Source of the DNA: Chryseobacterium camelliae
GTDB lineage: Bacteria > Bacteroidota > Bacteroidia > Flavobacteriales > Weeksellaceae
Direction: 5' to 3'
Assembly (NCBI RefSeq): GCF_030818575.1
Contig: NZ_JAUTAL010000001.1
Span: 2,728,001 to 2,792,000, forward strand
Length of the DNA: 64,000 bases
This document shows positions 26,392-35,602 of the stretch, piece after piece. The position numbers and the translations under genes are program-made. The first letter of the stretch is position 1. Each line of letters starts with the position of its first letter. The notes beneath the pieces are model-generated. The model had not been told where the DNA came from, did no database searches, and saw nothing but the letters and a program-made list of their open reading frames with translations.

Positions 26392-27396
26392 TTATACGCC
26401 CAATACAGAGTTTTTTGCCTCACTGAAAATATGATAAGACTCCAGTCTTTTCTGATGGTCGTAAATATGGGCATTCACCATCAGTTCATCCACTTCAAAC
26501 TTTTCCTGAAAGCTCTGAAGCTGTTCCTCAATTTCAGCCTGATCACCGATCAGTGTATATTTCAGCTTCTGCAGAACCATAGATTTCTCCATAGGCGACC
26601 AGATATCATCCATATCCTTTACCGGTGGCGCAAACGGCTTTCTGTCATTTCTGATGATATTGATGAATGCCTGATACAATGTCGTTGAAATGGCTCTGGC
26701 TTCTTCTGACGTAGATGCCGCAATTCCGTTTACACAGGCAATTACATACGGCTGTTTAAGCTGACGGGATGGCCGGAATTGCTGCCTGTAAATTTTAAAG
26801 GCCATTTCCATCTGCTCCGGGGCAAAATGTCCTGCGAAAGCATAAGGAAGTCCTAGTTCAGCCGCAAGCCATGCACTGTCTGTGCTGGAACCTAAAATAT
26901 ACAGCGGGATATCGAGGCCTTCGCCGGGAATAGCCCGGACCATCGCATCTGAATTTTCCTTTGAAAAGTACGTCTGCAATTCCAGGATCTGCCTGGGAAA
27001 CTGTTCATTGATCGTCATAGGATTTCTTCCCAGAGCCTGAGCTGTTAATCCGTCTGTCCCCGGAGCACGTCCCAATCCCAGGTCAATTCTTCCCGGGAAA
27101 AGCGATTCCAAAGTACCGAATTGTTCAGCAATAACCAGCGAACTGTGGTTCGGAAGCATAATACCTCCTGAACCAACCCTTATCTTCTTCGTTCCATTAG
27201 CAATAAAGCCGATAAGGACTGATGTAGCAGAGCTGGCAATGCTTTCCATATTATGGTGTTCTGCAAGCCAGAATCTTTTATAGTTAAGGTTTTCCGCAAA
27301 GTTGGCCAGCGATAAACTGTCCTGAAAAGTATCATGGATGGTTTTTCCCTGTTTTACAGGAGCAAGGTCCAGCACGGATAATTCAAAATTTTTCAT
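26392..27396 (-). CDS. LLM class flavin-dependent oxidoreductase
   Basis: 334-aa luciferase-like monooxygenase-fold protein, an FMN-dependent TIM barrel. It begins [14 protein letters not shown] and contains [34 protein letters not shown] and [16 protein letters not shown], the signature of the MsnO8/YhbW-like group. The substrate cannot be predicted. It is preceded by its own promoter box and followed by ribB in the same direction, so the two genes may be partly co-transcribed; both are flavin-related, although this may be coincidence. Confidence 0.9.
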   Translation of the reverse strand: MKNFELSVLDLAPVKQGKTIHDTFQDSLSLANFAENLNYKRFWLAEHHNMESIASSATSVLIGFIANGTKKIRVGSGGIMLPNHSSLVIAEQFGTLESLFPGRIDLGLGRAPGTDGLTAQALGRNPMTINEQFPRQILELQTYFSKENSDAMVRAIPGEGLDIPLYILGSSTDSAWLAAELGLPYAFAGHFAPEQMEMAFKIYRQQFRPSRQLKQPYVIACVNGIAASTSEEARAISTTLYQAFINIIRNDRKPFAPPVKDMDDIWSPMEKSMVLQKLKYTLIGDQAEIEEQLQSFQEKFEVDELMVNAHIYDHQKRLESYHIFSEAKNSVLGV

Positions 27397-27431
27397 GTTA
27401 CACTCAATTTTCTTTTAGAGAAAATACAATG

Positions 27432-27439
27432 CAAAGCTA
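27432..27439 (-). promoter_or_regulatory. -7 promoter box for the LLM oxidoreductase gene
   Basis: Minus-strand TAGCTTTG (TAnnTTTG), 35 bases before the ATG at 27396. Confidence 0.5.
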
Positions 27440-27524
27440 AAGCTTATAATCTGCATTAGTTACTTTTTGTAATTGATAGGATTAATGGAGTGTTTTAGCG
27501 AAAAACTATTGAATTTATAATTGA

Positions 27525-29657
27525 TTATTCCTGCCTGCTCTTTTCTCTGAAATAATTAAAATGATTGATCAGTATCCTTATTTCGTTAAATTCAAAATGG
27601 CTCGGAAGCGCATTCTTCCATTCCGTTAAGGTTTCTTTAGGATCTTTCTTAAACAGTTCTTCAAAAGTTTTAATCTTATCCGAAGTAATTACCCTCGAAA
27701 TATCCAGCAATCCCTGTTCTGCAAACTTAGCCAGGTGCCCGATAACTGTTTCCTTTACCAATCCCCTTTCCAGCGCAATTTCAGAAATGGTTTTCCCTTG
27801 CTCAAATAACTGGAATGTAAGGACCTGTGACGGGACTTTTGCGATTTTCATACTGACTTCCTTATCATTTTTCTCGTCGAGAAGCTTGGTTTCCAGCAGA
27901 TGAATATCTTTAAGGCTGTTCAGGTATTCCTCGGTGTCTTCCAGCCAGCTTTTAAAATCTTCATTGTATTGCTTAAGGCCCTTCACGCCTTTGATTTCTG
28001 CATAAAAATCTTTTAAGGGGCTGAATATTTTATCCCTGATTTCGGTAAAAAAGAAATTTACGGCGCCTTTGGCCTTGCTTTCAATTTCTGTCCATTCTTC
28101 CTGTTGGCTGATGAAGTGGTCTACTTTTTTGAAAATAACCCTTTCAAGCTTCTCAAAAACCTTTCCGAGGGCTACGATTTCATGTTTTATCTGCGTGTAC
28201 AACTGATTGGCTTTGCCATGGTCAATGCTTTTGGCCGCTATGGAACGTTTGTTCCATTCCTCCGCTTCCTGTAAGAACCACAGGCAATCCAGTGTGCGTA
28301 ACACTTTCCTGATGCTGTAATCGTATTTTTCTTTATTCAGAATTGATTCTACATGATCATTGGCGTGGGTATCCCCCTGGAACTGCAGAATCCTGTTGTC
28401 TTTAAAAATCACTTCAGGGGTAATTTCAGATTTCAGTACAATACCTTCCAGCGTCCTGCAACGGGATAATGCCACATATACCTGGCCGGCTGTAAAGCTT
28501 TTTCCGGCATCTATGATCACCCTGTCGAATGTAAGTCCCTGACTTTTATGGATGGTTACCGCCCATGCCAGCTTAACCGGAAACTGTTCAAAGCTTCCCA
28601 GAACTTCTTCCTTAATGCTTTTATCGGTATCCAGGAAGTATTTTTTCTGTTCCCAGACTTCCCTTTTTACGGTAATTTCGCGTTCGCTGCCTTCCAGGAT
28701 TATTTTAATTTCATTCTCATCCAGTGAGGAAATTTCACCAAGCTTACCATTGAAATACCTTTTATCCGGAGAAACATCATTACGGATGAACATGATCTGT
28801 GCACCGGGCTTCAGTTCTAAAAACTGATCATTCGGGAACTGGTTCTCCTTAAATTCACCAAACAGCTTAGCCTCATAGGTAGTAGCTTCCACTTTGATTT
28901 CTGCAAGCTTTTCCTGATTGATTTCATCGGCCATTTTATTGTGTGAGCAAAGGTATACATATGAATCCTCTCCTGCTTTGAAATCAGGATCGTACCTTTG
29001 GTTCAGGAGGCTGAAATCGATGTTGGCAACATCTCCGTCCCGGATGGCATTCAGGATATCCAGGAACTGTTCATCAGACTGTCTGTAGACTTTTGTCAGC
29101 TCTATCGTAATCAGTGGGATTTCCTTAATAGCATGACTGTCGAAAAAGAAAGGAGACTGATAGTATTGCCTGAGGAGATGCTCATCCCTCACTACAGGCG
29201 GCAACTGATACAGGTCACCTATAAACAACATCTGAACGCCACCGAAGCGTTGGTTATTCCTCCTGATGAAGCGCAGTGAAAAATCCATCATGTCAAGCAC
29301 ATCCGCACGCAACATCGATACTTCATCAATAATGATCACCTCTACTTCTCTCAGCAGCTTCAGCTTATCTTTCCGATACTTAAAATGAGGCATAAGATCC
29401 GCAATATTGTTGGCCATGCTGCCATCGATACGATCTGTGGTCGGCAGAAATGTCCTTAGCGGAAGGCCGAACATGGAATGGATGGTGACTCCGCCCGCAT
29501 TAATGGCTGCGATACCTGTGGGCGCCACAACGATATGCTTTTTCCGTGTCTTTTTCACAAAATCATTCAGGAAAGTGGTTTTCCCTGTCCCCGCTTTTCC
29601 TGTAAGAAAGACACTTCTGTTGGTATGCTCTATTAAGTCGAAAAAATAATTGTTCAT
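27525..29657 (-). CDS. Pif1-like/AAA helicase with C-terminal helix-turn-helix
   Basis: 710-aa SF1B-type helicase. The N-terminal half has FLTGKAGTGKTTFLNDFV (Walker A), VVAPTGIAAINAGGVTIHS, IIDEVSMLRADVLDMMD (Walker B), MLFIGDLYQLPPV (motif III) and AVTIHKSQGLTFDRVI (motif V/VI region), matching Pif1/RecD2-like proteins that unwind 5'-3' and resolve G4 or R-loop structures. After a charged coiled region (about 440-600), the C-terminus has an HTH_40-type unit (LFEQGKTISEIALERGL) like the one found at the ends of some RecQ proteins. It starts 7 nt after its promoter box. Confidence 0.88.
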   Translation of the reverse strand: MNNYFFDLIEHTNRSVFLTGKAGTGKTTFLNDFVKKTRKKHIVVAPTGIAAINAGGVTIHSMFGLPLRTFLPTTDRIDGSMANNIADLMPHFKYRKDKLKLLREVEVIIIDEVSMLRADVLDMMDFSLRFIRRNNQRFGGVQMLFIGDLYQLPPVVRDEHLLRQYYQSPFFFDSHAIKEIPLITIELTKVYRQSDEQFLDILNAIRDGDVANIDFSLLNQRYDPDFKAGEDSYVYLCSHNKMADEINQEKLAEIKVEATTYEAKLFGEFKENQFPNDQFLELKPGAQIMFIRNDVSPDKRYFNGKLGEISSLDENEIKIILEGSEREITVKREVWEQKKYFLDTDKSIKEEVLGSFEQFPVKLAWAVTIHKSQGLTFDRVIIDAGKSFTAGQVYVALSRCRTLEGIVLKSEITPEVIFKDNRILQFQGDTHANDHVESILNKEKYDYSIRKVLRTLDCLWFLQEAEEWNKRSIAAKSIDHGKANQLYTQIKHEIVALGKVFEKLERVIFKKVDHFISQQEEWTEIESKAKGAVNFFFTEIRDKIFSPLKDFYAEIKGVKGLKQYNEDFKSWLEDTEEYLNSLKDIHLLETKLLDEKNDKEVSMKIAKVPSQVLTFQLFEQGKTISEIALERGLVKETVIGHLAKFAEQGLLDISRVITSDKIKTFEELFKKDPKETLTEWKNALPSHFEFNEIRILINHFNYFREKSRQE

Positions 29658-29664
29658 TGCCTGC

Positions 29665-29672
29665 CAAATTTA
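29665..29672 (-). promoter_or_regulatory. -7 promoter box for the Pif1-like helicase gene
   Basis: Minus-strand TAAATTTG ends 7 bases before the ATG at 29657, predicting an almost leaderless transcript. Confidence 0.5.
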
Positions 29673-29741
29673 CGGAAATGAATTGGATTTTTTGTCTTGG
29701 CATATGTTTTGAAAAATATCCCGTGGATAAAAAATATGAAT

Positions 29742-30188
29742 ATGAAAAATCAGTTAACCTATCTTAAAACCTGTATCCTTTGTGCTGCACTAGCCTTAAC
29801 AGCATGCACCACAACAAAGAATACAGATGCAAACCTGCCTAAAGATATTTCTGAGCGCCCTGTTGATGAGAACAGCCAGAAGTATGACCAGGCTCAACTG
29901 GACAAACTTAAGGCGTCTATTCAGAATGAAATCAATAAAGTGGATTGCACAGGAAGCAATGAATGGACCTTCAGCCCTATAGGTGCAAAAGCATGCGGCG
30001 GTCCCCAGTCTTATATTGCTTATCCTAAAAAAATAGAGGATGAAATTTTACCTAAGATTAATGATTACACGGAAAAGGTGAAAGCATTCAACGAAAAATA
30101 CAAACTGATATCAGACTGCATGATGGTGATGCCTCCGAAATCAGTAAAATGTGTTGACGGAAAGCCGGAATTGGTTCCATCCACTTAA
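29742..30188 (+). CDS. Hypothetical lipoprotein
   Basis: 148 aa from the ATG at 29742 (MKNQLTYLK); an ATG two codons earlier is equally possible, and the longer frame from a TTG at 29697 is unlikely. A signal peptide with lipobox LTACT predicts a lipid anchor. The mature part carries three further Cys (in VDCTGS, KACGGP and SDCMM) plus one in VKCVDG, a pattern that suggests disulfides in the periplasm. I have seen similar small proteins with a CTGxxEWxFxPIGxKACGGP core in Bacteroidota but know no function. A terminator follows at 30225. Confidence 0.75.
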   Translation: MKNQLTYLKTCILCAALALTACTTTKNTDANLPKDISERPVDENSQKYDQAQLDKLKASIQNEINKVDCTGSNEWTFSPIGAKACGGPQSYIAYPKKIEDEILPKINDYTEKVKAFNEKYKLISDCMMVMPPKSVKCVDGKPELVPST

Positions 30189-30224
30189 GATTGGTCTTAC
30201 AAACACACGAATTCTTATAAATGG

Positions 30225-30257
30225 ACAGGCTGTTTCCAATGGAAACAGCCTGTTTAT
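30225..30257 (+). terminator. Terminator after the lipoprotein gene
   Basis: Perfect 13-bp stem ACAGGCTGTTTCC / GGAAACAGCCTGT with an AAT loop, followed by TTATTTG. Confidence 0.7.
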
Positions 30258-30364
30258 TTGTATCATTTACAATCGAAATCCGTTGTCCAGAAGTCTTCAG
30301 AACCCTTAAAACATTTAAAAGACTGACATCTCAGATCTGACATCTGGTATCTACGCTCTAAACA

Positions 30365-30880
30365 TCACTCCTTATACCAGGAAGAATACAGCACATAATT
30401 ATCGGCAATCCTGTTCACTTCCCCCTCCAGCAATGCAGCAGAAAGATCTTTGATTTTCCTGGCCGGAACACCGCCCCAGACTTCTCCGGATTTGATATGG
30501 GTTCCCTGGGTAACAACCGAACCGGCTCCAACAATGGAATTTTCTTCCACCAGGCATTCATCCATCACAATAGCACCCATACCAATCAGTACATTATCTT
30601 GTATAGTACAGCCGTGTACAATCGCATTATGGCCTATGGAAACATTATTGCCGATTTTCAGGGGATGTTTTTCATAGGTACAGTGCAGCATGGCATTGTC
30701 CTGCACATTGACTTTATCACCCATCCTGATGTAGTTTACATCGCCCCGTATCACGGCATTGTACCAGATGCTGCATTCCTTGCCCATTGTAACATCTCCG
30801 ATCACCGTTGCTGTTTCTGCCAGAAAAGTATCTTCCCCTATCTGAGGAGTTTTGCCTAAAAGTTCTCTTATAATTGCCAT
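30365..30880 (-). CDS. Gamma-class carbonic anhydrase family protein
   Basis: 171-aa left-handed beta-helix protein with hexapeptide repeats. The family hallmarks are CSIWYNAVIRGDVNYIRMG, the NVQDNAMLHC segment and IGHNAIVHGC, which supply the three zinc His ligands (H in MLHC, and two in IGHNAIVHG). Members either hydrate carbon dioxide or act as acyl/other transferase-like scaffolds (PaaY/YrdA type), so activity should not be assumed. A monocistronic gene on the minus strand, divergent from nfu. Confidence 0.9.
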   Translation of the reverse strand: MAIIRELLGKTPQIGEDTFLAETATVIGDVTMGKECSIWYNAVIRGDVNYIRMGDKVNVQDNAMLHCTYEKHPLKIGNNVSIGHNAIVHGCTIQDNVLIGMGAIVMDECLVEENSIVGAGSVVTQGTHIKSGEVWGGVPARKIKDLSAALLEGEVNRIADNYVLYSSWYKE

Positions 30881-30999
30881 AGTTCAGTTGAAGTTTAATA
30901 ATGAGCAGATTATGAAACAAGATTCCGTATTTGTGCATTTTAAATGGCAGCGATAGCAAAAATCTAATTTCGAATCTCTGACTCCTAGTTCTAATTGCG

Positions 31000-31007
31000 T
31001 ATTTTTG
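31000..31007 (+). promoter_or_regulatory. -7 promoter box for the nfu-hemH run
   Basis: TATTTTTG, 20 bases before the ATG at 31028. It lies inside an upstream in-frame extension (to 30995), which is why the shorter nfu start is chosen. Confidence 0.55.
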
Positions 31008-31027
31008 TATTCAAATTTAACGAAAAA

Positions 31028-31906
31028 ATGCGTACAATAATTATAGAGCCCACCGAAAACCCGAAAGTGATGAAATTCGTTGCGGATTACACTTTAATCC
31101 CGGGATCTCTTGAGCTCGACAGGAATTCAGATATATCAGAAATACCGCTGGCACAGGAATTATTCAACTATCCCTTTGTGGAAAGGATTTTTATAACGGC
31201 GAATTTTGTAGCTGTAGCCAAACAGGATACGATAGAATGGGAACATGTGGCGGAAAGCCTTAAAAATGTTATCGAGGATGAGTTGCTGGCCAATCCGAGG
31301 GTATACCTCCAGAAGAAAAAGGAAATGTACCAGATTTATGCGGAGATGACGCCCAATCCTAATGTGATGAAATTTGTCTCCAACAAGCTTTTGCTGGACG
31401 GCTTTGCAGAAGTGAAATCCAGAGAAGAAGCGGAGGGAGTTCCTTTAGCCCAGGCGATATATAAAGAATTTGATTTTGTTTCCGAAGTTTTTATCTCTGA
31501 TAATTTCGTTGCGGTAACCCGAGACAATTCCGTGGAATGGCATGAGGTAATGATGGCTGTCCGCGCCCTGATTGCCGAATACCTTCAGAACGGGGGTGAA
31601 ATTTCCCGTCTTGAGCCACAGAAGCACGAAAATCCTGTAGAAAAAATCATTAACAGGGATTATACTGATAACGAGCAGAAAATATCCGATATCCTGAATG
31701 AATATGTTGCTCCTGCAGTGGAAAACGACGGCGGAAAAATTTCGCTGATGGAATACGACCAGGACAGCAAAACAGCCAAAATGCTTTTACAGGGCGCATG
31801 TTCCGGATGTCCAAGCTCTACAGCAACACTCAAAAACGGAATTGAAAATATCCTGAAACAATTCGTACCGGATCTGGTAGAAAAAGTGGAAGCGGTTAAC
31901 GGATAA
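31028..31906 (+). CDS. NifU/Nfu family Fe-S scaffold with duplicated Nfu_N domain
   Basis: 292 aa. Two similar Nfu N-terminal domains lie in tandem: one begins EPTENPKVMKFV (about residues 6-85) and the next EMTPNPNVMKFV (about 98-180); both share a IPLAQ/VPLAQ centre and a NFVAV strand followed by (I/V)EW. The C-terminal NifU-like domain (about 205-290) has the cluster-binding motif GACSGCPSS. It assembles or delivers Fe-S clusters in the cytoplasm. It is followed by an FMN reductase (11 nt) and hemH (12 nt), an iron and redox-related run. Confidence 0.92.
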   Translation: MRTIIIEPTENPKVMKFVADYTLIPGSLELDRNSDISEIPLAQELFNYPFVERIFITANFVAVAKQDTIEWEHVAESLKNVIEDELLANPRVYLQKKKEMYQIYAEMTPNPNVMKFVSNKLLLDGFAEVKSREEAEGVPLAQAIYKEFDFVSEVFISDNFVAVTRDNSVEWHEVMMAVRALIAEYLQNGGEISRLEPQKHENPVEKIINRDYTDNEQKISDILNEYVAPAVENDGGKISLMEYDQDSKTAKMLLQGACSGCPSSTATLKNGIENILKQFVPDLVEKVEAVNG

Positions 31907-31917
31907 TATATCTGCAA

Positions 31918-32445
31918 ATGTCTTCCGGAACTAAAATCCTGATTGTTATTGGAAGTGCTTCTAGGAATTCCAGCAATCTGAAACTGATGGAGCAGATTCT
32001 GGAAAAAACTGGCAATACAGATTTCCTGATGTACAGTGACCTTTCTGTCCTTCCTCATTTTGATACGGCATTAACGGATGACCATACTCCTGAAGAAGTT
32101 CTGACAATCAGGGAGGATATCAACAGATCAGCAGGGATAATATTTTCCACACCGGAATATATTTTCAGTATCCCGGCAGGATTAAAAAATCTATTGGAGT
32201 GGTGTGTTTCCACAACGGTTTTTTCCGAAAAACCGGTTGCTGTGATTACCGCTTCTGCTAACGGAGAAAAAGGACATGAAGAGTTATTGTTGATTTTAAA
32301 AACTCTTGGTGCTATAACAGATAATAAACATCAGGCATTAATAAAAGGCATAAAAGGCAAATTTGACATCAATGGTTCACTGGAAACTGATACCTTTGCC
32401 AAAGTGTCAAAATTAGTAACAGATTTTATAGCTTCTGTTTCATAA
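31918..32445 (+). CDS. NAD(P)H-dependent FMN reductase-like flavoprotein
   Basis: 175-aa flavodoxin-fold protein. IVIGSASRNSSNLKL is the FMN phosphate-binding loop and FSTPEYIFSIPAGLKNLLEW is the signature of the NADPH-dependent FMN reductase/azoreductase family (PF03358). It would reduce flavins, quinones or azo compounds with NAD(P)H. Tight spacing with nfu and hemH suggests co-transcription; a role in supplying reduced flavin for iron reduction is possible but inferred. Confidence 0.9.
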   Translation: MSSGTKILIVIGSASRNSSNLKLMEQILEKTGNTDFLMYSDLSVLPHFDTALTDDHTPEEVLTIREDINRSAGIIFSTPEYIFSIPAGLKNLLEWCVSTTVFSEKPVAVITASANGEKGHEELLLILKTLGAITDNKHQALIKGIKGKFDINGSLETDTFAKVSKLVTDFIASVS

Positions 32446-32457
32446 TTAAAATTTAAA

Positions 32458-33489
32458 ATGTTGAATAATAAAGGAATTTTACTGGTCAACCTTGGTTCAC
32501 CGAAATCTACAGCTGTTAATGATGTAAGGGAATATCTTGATGAATTCCTCATGGATGAAAAGGTTATTGATTACCGCTGGATATTCCGCGCCCTTCTGGT
32601 AAGAGGAATTATCCTAAATACAAGGCCGGCCAAATCTGCTGCGGCATATAAAACGGTTTGGACTGATCAGGGATCGCCACTGATCGTTATTACAGAAAAA
32701 ATTCAGAAAAAACTTCAGGAACGCTATGATATCCCGGTAGAAATCGGGATGAGGTATGCACAGCCAAGCATTGAAGCCGGAATCCGCAAGCTTGTGGAAC
32801 AGGGGGTTTCGGAAATTGTTCTTTTCCCGTTATATCCTCAGTATGCCATGAGTACTACGGAAACGGTGATTGAAAAAGCGGAGGAAGTAAGAAAAAAGAA
32901 TTTTCCGACAGTGAAGATCAGCTATATCCAGCCGTTTTACAACAGGGATATTTACATCAGCTGCCTTGCGGAAAGCATCCGCGAAAAACTGCCGGAACAT
33001 TTTGATGCGCTGCAGTTTTCTTATCATGGCGTTCCCGAACGGCATATTTACAAAACTGACCCTACCAAGACCTGTAACCTTAACGACTGCTGTTCAAGAG
33101 ATAGCAATCCGAGCCACCAGTTTTGCTATCGCCATCAGTGCTACAAAACAACCAATGACGTTATTGAAAAGCTGGGACTTCCTAAAGAGAAAACCATCGT
33201 CTCCTTTCAGTCAAGACTCGGGAAAGACAAATGGATCGAGCCCTACACAGATGAGACTCTTGAAACCATTCCTAAAAAAGGCGTGAAAACCTTAGCAGTG
33301 GTTTGTCCAGCATTTGTATCCGACTGTCTTGAAACCCTGGAGGAGATTTCCGTTGAGGGTAAGGAACAGTTCCTTCATGCGGGTGGAGAGCATTTCCATT
33401 ATATCCCCTGTCTCAACGATGAAGACCGGTGGATTGATGTGATTCAGACTCTTTGTGACGAAAAACTAAACGAATTTTACCTGGTATAA
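32458..33489 (+). CDS. hemH: Ferrochelatase (HemH)
   Basis: 343-aa enzyme inserting ferrous iron into the porphyrin ring in the last steps of heme synthesis. It begins GILLVNLGSP and has the catalytic His190 in FSYHGVPERH, then SFQSRLGKDKWIEPYT and the late CPAFVSDCLETLEEI with the conserved Glu residues. A Cys-rich insertion (KTCNLNDCCSRD ... FCYRHQC) is present after the catalytic His. It is the last gene of the nfu run; a palindromic hairpin follows its stop. Confidence 0.95.
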   Translation: MLNNKGILLVNLGSPKSTAVNDVREYLDEFLMDEKVIDYRWIFRALLVRGIILNTRPAKSAAAYKTVWTDQGSPLIVITEKIQKKLQERYDIPVEIGMRYAQPSIEAGIRKLVEQGVSEIVLFPLYPQYAMSTTETVIEKAEEVRKKNFPTVKISYIQPFYNRDIYISCLAESIREKLPEHFDALQFSYHGVPERHIYKTDPTKTCNLNDCCSRDSNPSHQFCYRHQCYKTTNDVIEKLGLPKEKTIVSFQSRLGKDKWIEPYTDETLETIPKKGVKTLAVVCPAFVSDCLETLEEISVEGKEQFLHAGGEHFHYIPCLNDEDRWIDVIQTLCDEKLNEFYLV

Positions 33490-33492
33490 TGT

Positions 33493-33522
33493 ATAACCTC
33501 CGGATCCGGAGGTTATTTCTTT
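33493..33522 (+). terminator. Palindromic terminator after hemH
   Basis: A 24-bp perfect palindrome 33493-33516 (half-site ATAACCTCCGGA) folds into a 10-bp stem with a GATC loop and is followed by TTCTTT. Confidence 0.65.
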
Positions 33523-33613
33523 AAAATTACTATTACCCCCCCATTAAAAAACATATAAATCATAAAAAATTATAAAAATTAAGATTACACCCCCTTTTAT
33601 TTTAGTACTACTT

Positions 33614-33643
33614 GTTTAAAATTAAATATTTTCCCTACCTTTA
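33614..33643 (+). promoter_or_regulatory. Possible promoter of the toxin-antitoxin pair
   Basis: TTG at 33612-33614, a 21-nt spacer and TACCTTTA at 33636-33643 (one mismatch to TAnnTTTG), 38 bases before the antitoxin ATG. Confidence 0.4.
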
Positions 33644-33681
33644 CCCCATCAAAATACATGTTTATCATAAAATATTAGGAA

Positions 33682-33912
33682 ATGATGAATACAACTGTTG
33701 AAATGCTTAAAAAGAAAATAGACAGTTTCCATCCGGACATGCTGGAAACTTTAGCAAAGGTTGTGGAAAAGCTTGAAGCCAAGAACAGGCCCGCCATTCC
33801 ATCTTTTCACCGGGACGAAATTTTATACAGGATTCAGTTTCATAACGAACACCCTCATACGAAGCTGGATTTCTACGAAAACATTTCTGAACTCAAAAAG
33901 TACTATGCCTGA
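33682..33912 (+). CDS. Putative type II antitoxin
   Basis: 76-aa, mostly helical and charged protein (VEMLKKKIDSFHPDMLETLAKVVEKLEAK) with a C-terminal half rich in acidic and aromatic residues (LDFYENISELKKYY), typical of the toxin-wrapping tail of small antitoxins. No clear DNA-binding motif is seen. Its TGA is directly followed by the ATG of a RelE/ParE-like gene, an arrangement usual for toxin-antitoxin modules. The gene is recognised by context more than by its own sequence. Confidence 0.68.
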   Translation: MMNTTVEMLKKKIDSFHPDMLETLAKVVEKLEAKNRPAIPSFHRDEILYRIQFHNEHPHTKLDFYENISELKKYYA

Positions 33913-34173
33913 ATGAAAGTACTGCTTTCTTCTATTGCAAAAAACGACATAAGGCTCCTTATGCGGGTCTTTAATGCAGAAAAAGAACATCATGGTTCAG
34001 ATTTTTTAGAAGAGCTGAAAGAATCGATCAGCTGTCTTGTGCAGAACGCTTCAAGCCATACCCAGAATTATCAGGAAATTTCTACAGTCAGCATGCAGAG
34101 ATTCCCTGTAAAAGTTCATTATATTGTGGAAGATGAAAACCATATGCTGATCACGGCCATTTTTAAAATATAA
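33913..34173 (+). CDS. RelE/ParE family toxin
   Basis: 86 aa with the compact ParE/RelE pattern: an initial beta strand (KVLLSSIAKNDI), two helices (DFLEELKESISCLVQN), then antiparallel strands ending MQRFPVKVHYIVEDENHMLITAIF, where the Arg-Phe-Pro and the closing hydrophobic strand are family hallmarks. ParE-type members poison gyrase, RelE types cleave mRNA on ribosomes; the sequence does not clearly decide. The final residues are fewer than in most ParE proteins. It starts at the base after the antitoxin stop. Confidence 0.78.
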   Translation: MKVLLSSIAKNDIRLLMRVFNAEKEHHGSDFLEELKESISCLVQNASSHTQNYQEISTVSMQRFPVKVHYIVEDENHMLITAIFKI

Positions 34174-34322
34174 AGCTTTATAAAATCATGCTATCGGAGC
34201 TTCAGTAGCATTAGTGCCCTGATTTGGATTAGAGTTAATTACATCCATCCATCTGATAGTGATTTATATTCAATTAGACTCTCATACTCTCCAACGTCTC
34301 ACCCATAAAAACTCCAGATCCA

Positions 34323-35534
34323 CTATCTCACCGGTGTCCTAAATTCTCCATAACCCATTAAACCGTCATAGTTCCTGCCGAAAGGAGTATAATATAAGAA
34401 CGCCTGATACAGATTCTCGGTCTGCCAGAAATTACCGTTGATTTCGCCAAAATTCAGAGGTCCGCCTGCAGACCTGGTTGCCAAGATATAATTATAAAAC
34501 CCCTGTTTGAGATAAATTCTGGCAACGTATTTTTTGGTTGCCGCATCATACTGCATCATATTTTCTTTACCGGGCTTAAAATTGTTGAAACCGCCCAACA
34601 CATAAATTTCCTTATCTACAGGATCTGAATCAAGGGAAAAATATACCCACGAATAATCTGCCTCACGCTCAGCATTCCTTTCAATGCCCAGGTCATTCCT
34701 CCTGTAGTACCATGCACCATTAACATCAGGCTGATACTGATAATTCAGCGGAAATGCCCAAACCGGATGAAGATAAGTCTGATTGACGCCGTCTTTAATT
34801 TCTGTAGCACGGACCATATCGGCCGCCATATCTATATTTTTATTATCAAAATAATAAAACTCATTATTTCCCGGGAAAACCAGATTCATCTGCTGGAAAA
34901 GCAGTTTATTGCCTAAAGTCGAGCTTGGTCTGAGGTTTCCGATCATCATATTCGGGTTATTGTTTTGCATAACACTCAGGCTTATGGAATTCACATTGGA
35001 ATTCAGGTCTCCACCCTGTGATACAGCCTGCACTTCTACTCTCTGGTTAACATCCGGGTTTTTGGCATCTGCAATACGCGAAACATTCACGCCAATTACG
35101 GCAGCATTTTCCACAACATAGAACCTCCTTGTAAAGAGCGGCCTGTCCGCAGAATCTTTATAGACTACCAACTCAAAATTCCCGGAAATCTTGGGCTGCA
35201 TTTTATCATTGGGTATGGTAAGCGTATAATGAGTGTAAGACTGCAGGGTATTGAAAGAATATTGAAACTTATCCAGCAACCCGTTTAAGCTCCCGTTGGC
35301 AAATTCTGTAAAAAAGAGATTATCCTCATTCCAGTTACGGTCATAATGTTTAAGCGTATATCGGTAAATTTCACTGGCATTGGTCAGGTCATCAAAGCTC
35401 AGCACCAATTGCTGTCCAAGATTTACGACCGGTGTCTCATCATTGGTCTGCGGATTAAAAAGCTGGATGCTTTGGATATTCTGCCCGAAGACCAACCCAC
35501 TGAAAGAAAGTAAAAGTAATCGCAAAGTTTTCAT
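34323..35534 (-). CDS. DUF5103 protein, T9SS plug-type
   Basis: 403 aa with a short signal peptide ([14 protein letters not shown]). [21 protein letters not shown] starts a domain that continues through [23 protein letters not shown] and [17 protein letters not shown], the DUF5103 signature; the C-terminal part includes YVYFSL-like and [11 protein letters not shown] strands. Proteins of this family in Flavobacterium have been described as the plug that closes the SprA translocon of the type IX secretion system. That fits with the T9SS sorting domain seen at 13122. Monocistronic, divergent from the MBL gene. Confidence 0.82.
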   Translation of the reverse strand: MKTLRLLLLSFSGLVFGQNIQSIQLFNPQTNDETPVVNLGQQLVLSFDDLTNASEIYRYTLKHYDRNWNEDNLFFTEFANGSLNGLLDKFQYSFNTLQSYTHYTLTIPNDKMQPKISGNFELVVYKDSADRPLFTRRFYVVENAAVIGVNVSRIADAKNPDVNQRVEVQAVSQGGDLNSNVNSISLSVMQNNNPNMMIGNLRPSSTLGNKLLFQQMNLVFPGNNEFYYFDNKNIDMAADMVRATEIKDGVNQTYLHPVWAFPLNYQYQPDVNGAWYYRRNDLGIERNAEREADYSWVYFSLDSDPVDKEIYVLGGFNNFKPGKENMMQYDAATKKYVARIYLKQGFYNYILATRSAGGPLNFGEINGNFWQTENLYQAFLYYTPFGRNYDGLMGYGEFRTPVR

Positions 35535-35602
35535 TATGACGAAGATAACGAAAAATCAGCATTTTCTTAATAATATCGTATTTTTATCAAAAATTTTAGA
35601 TC

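Noticed and set aside
33536..33542. C7 tract as a phase-variation switch
   Set aside because: It lies between the hemH terminator and the toxin-antitoxin promoter, outside any coding frame or promoter core, so no mechanism is evident.
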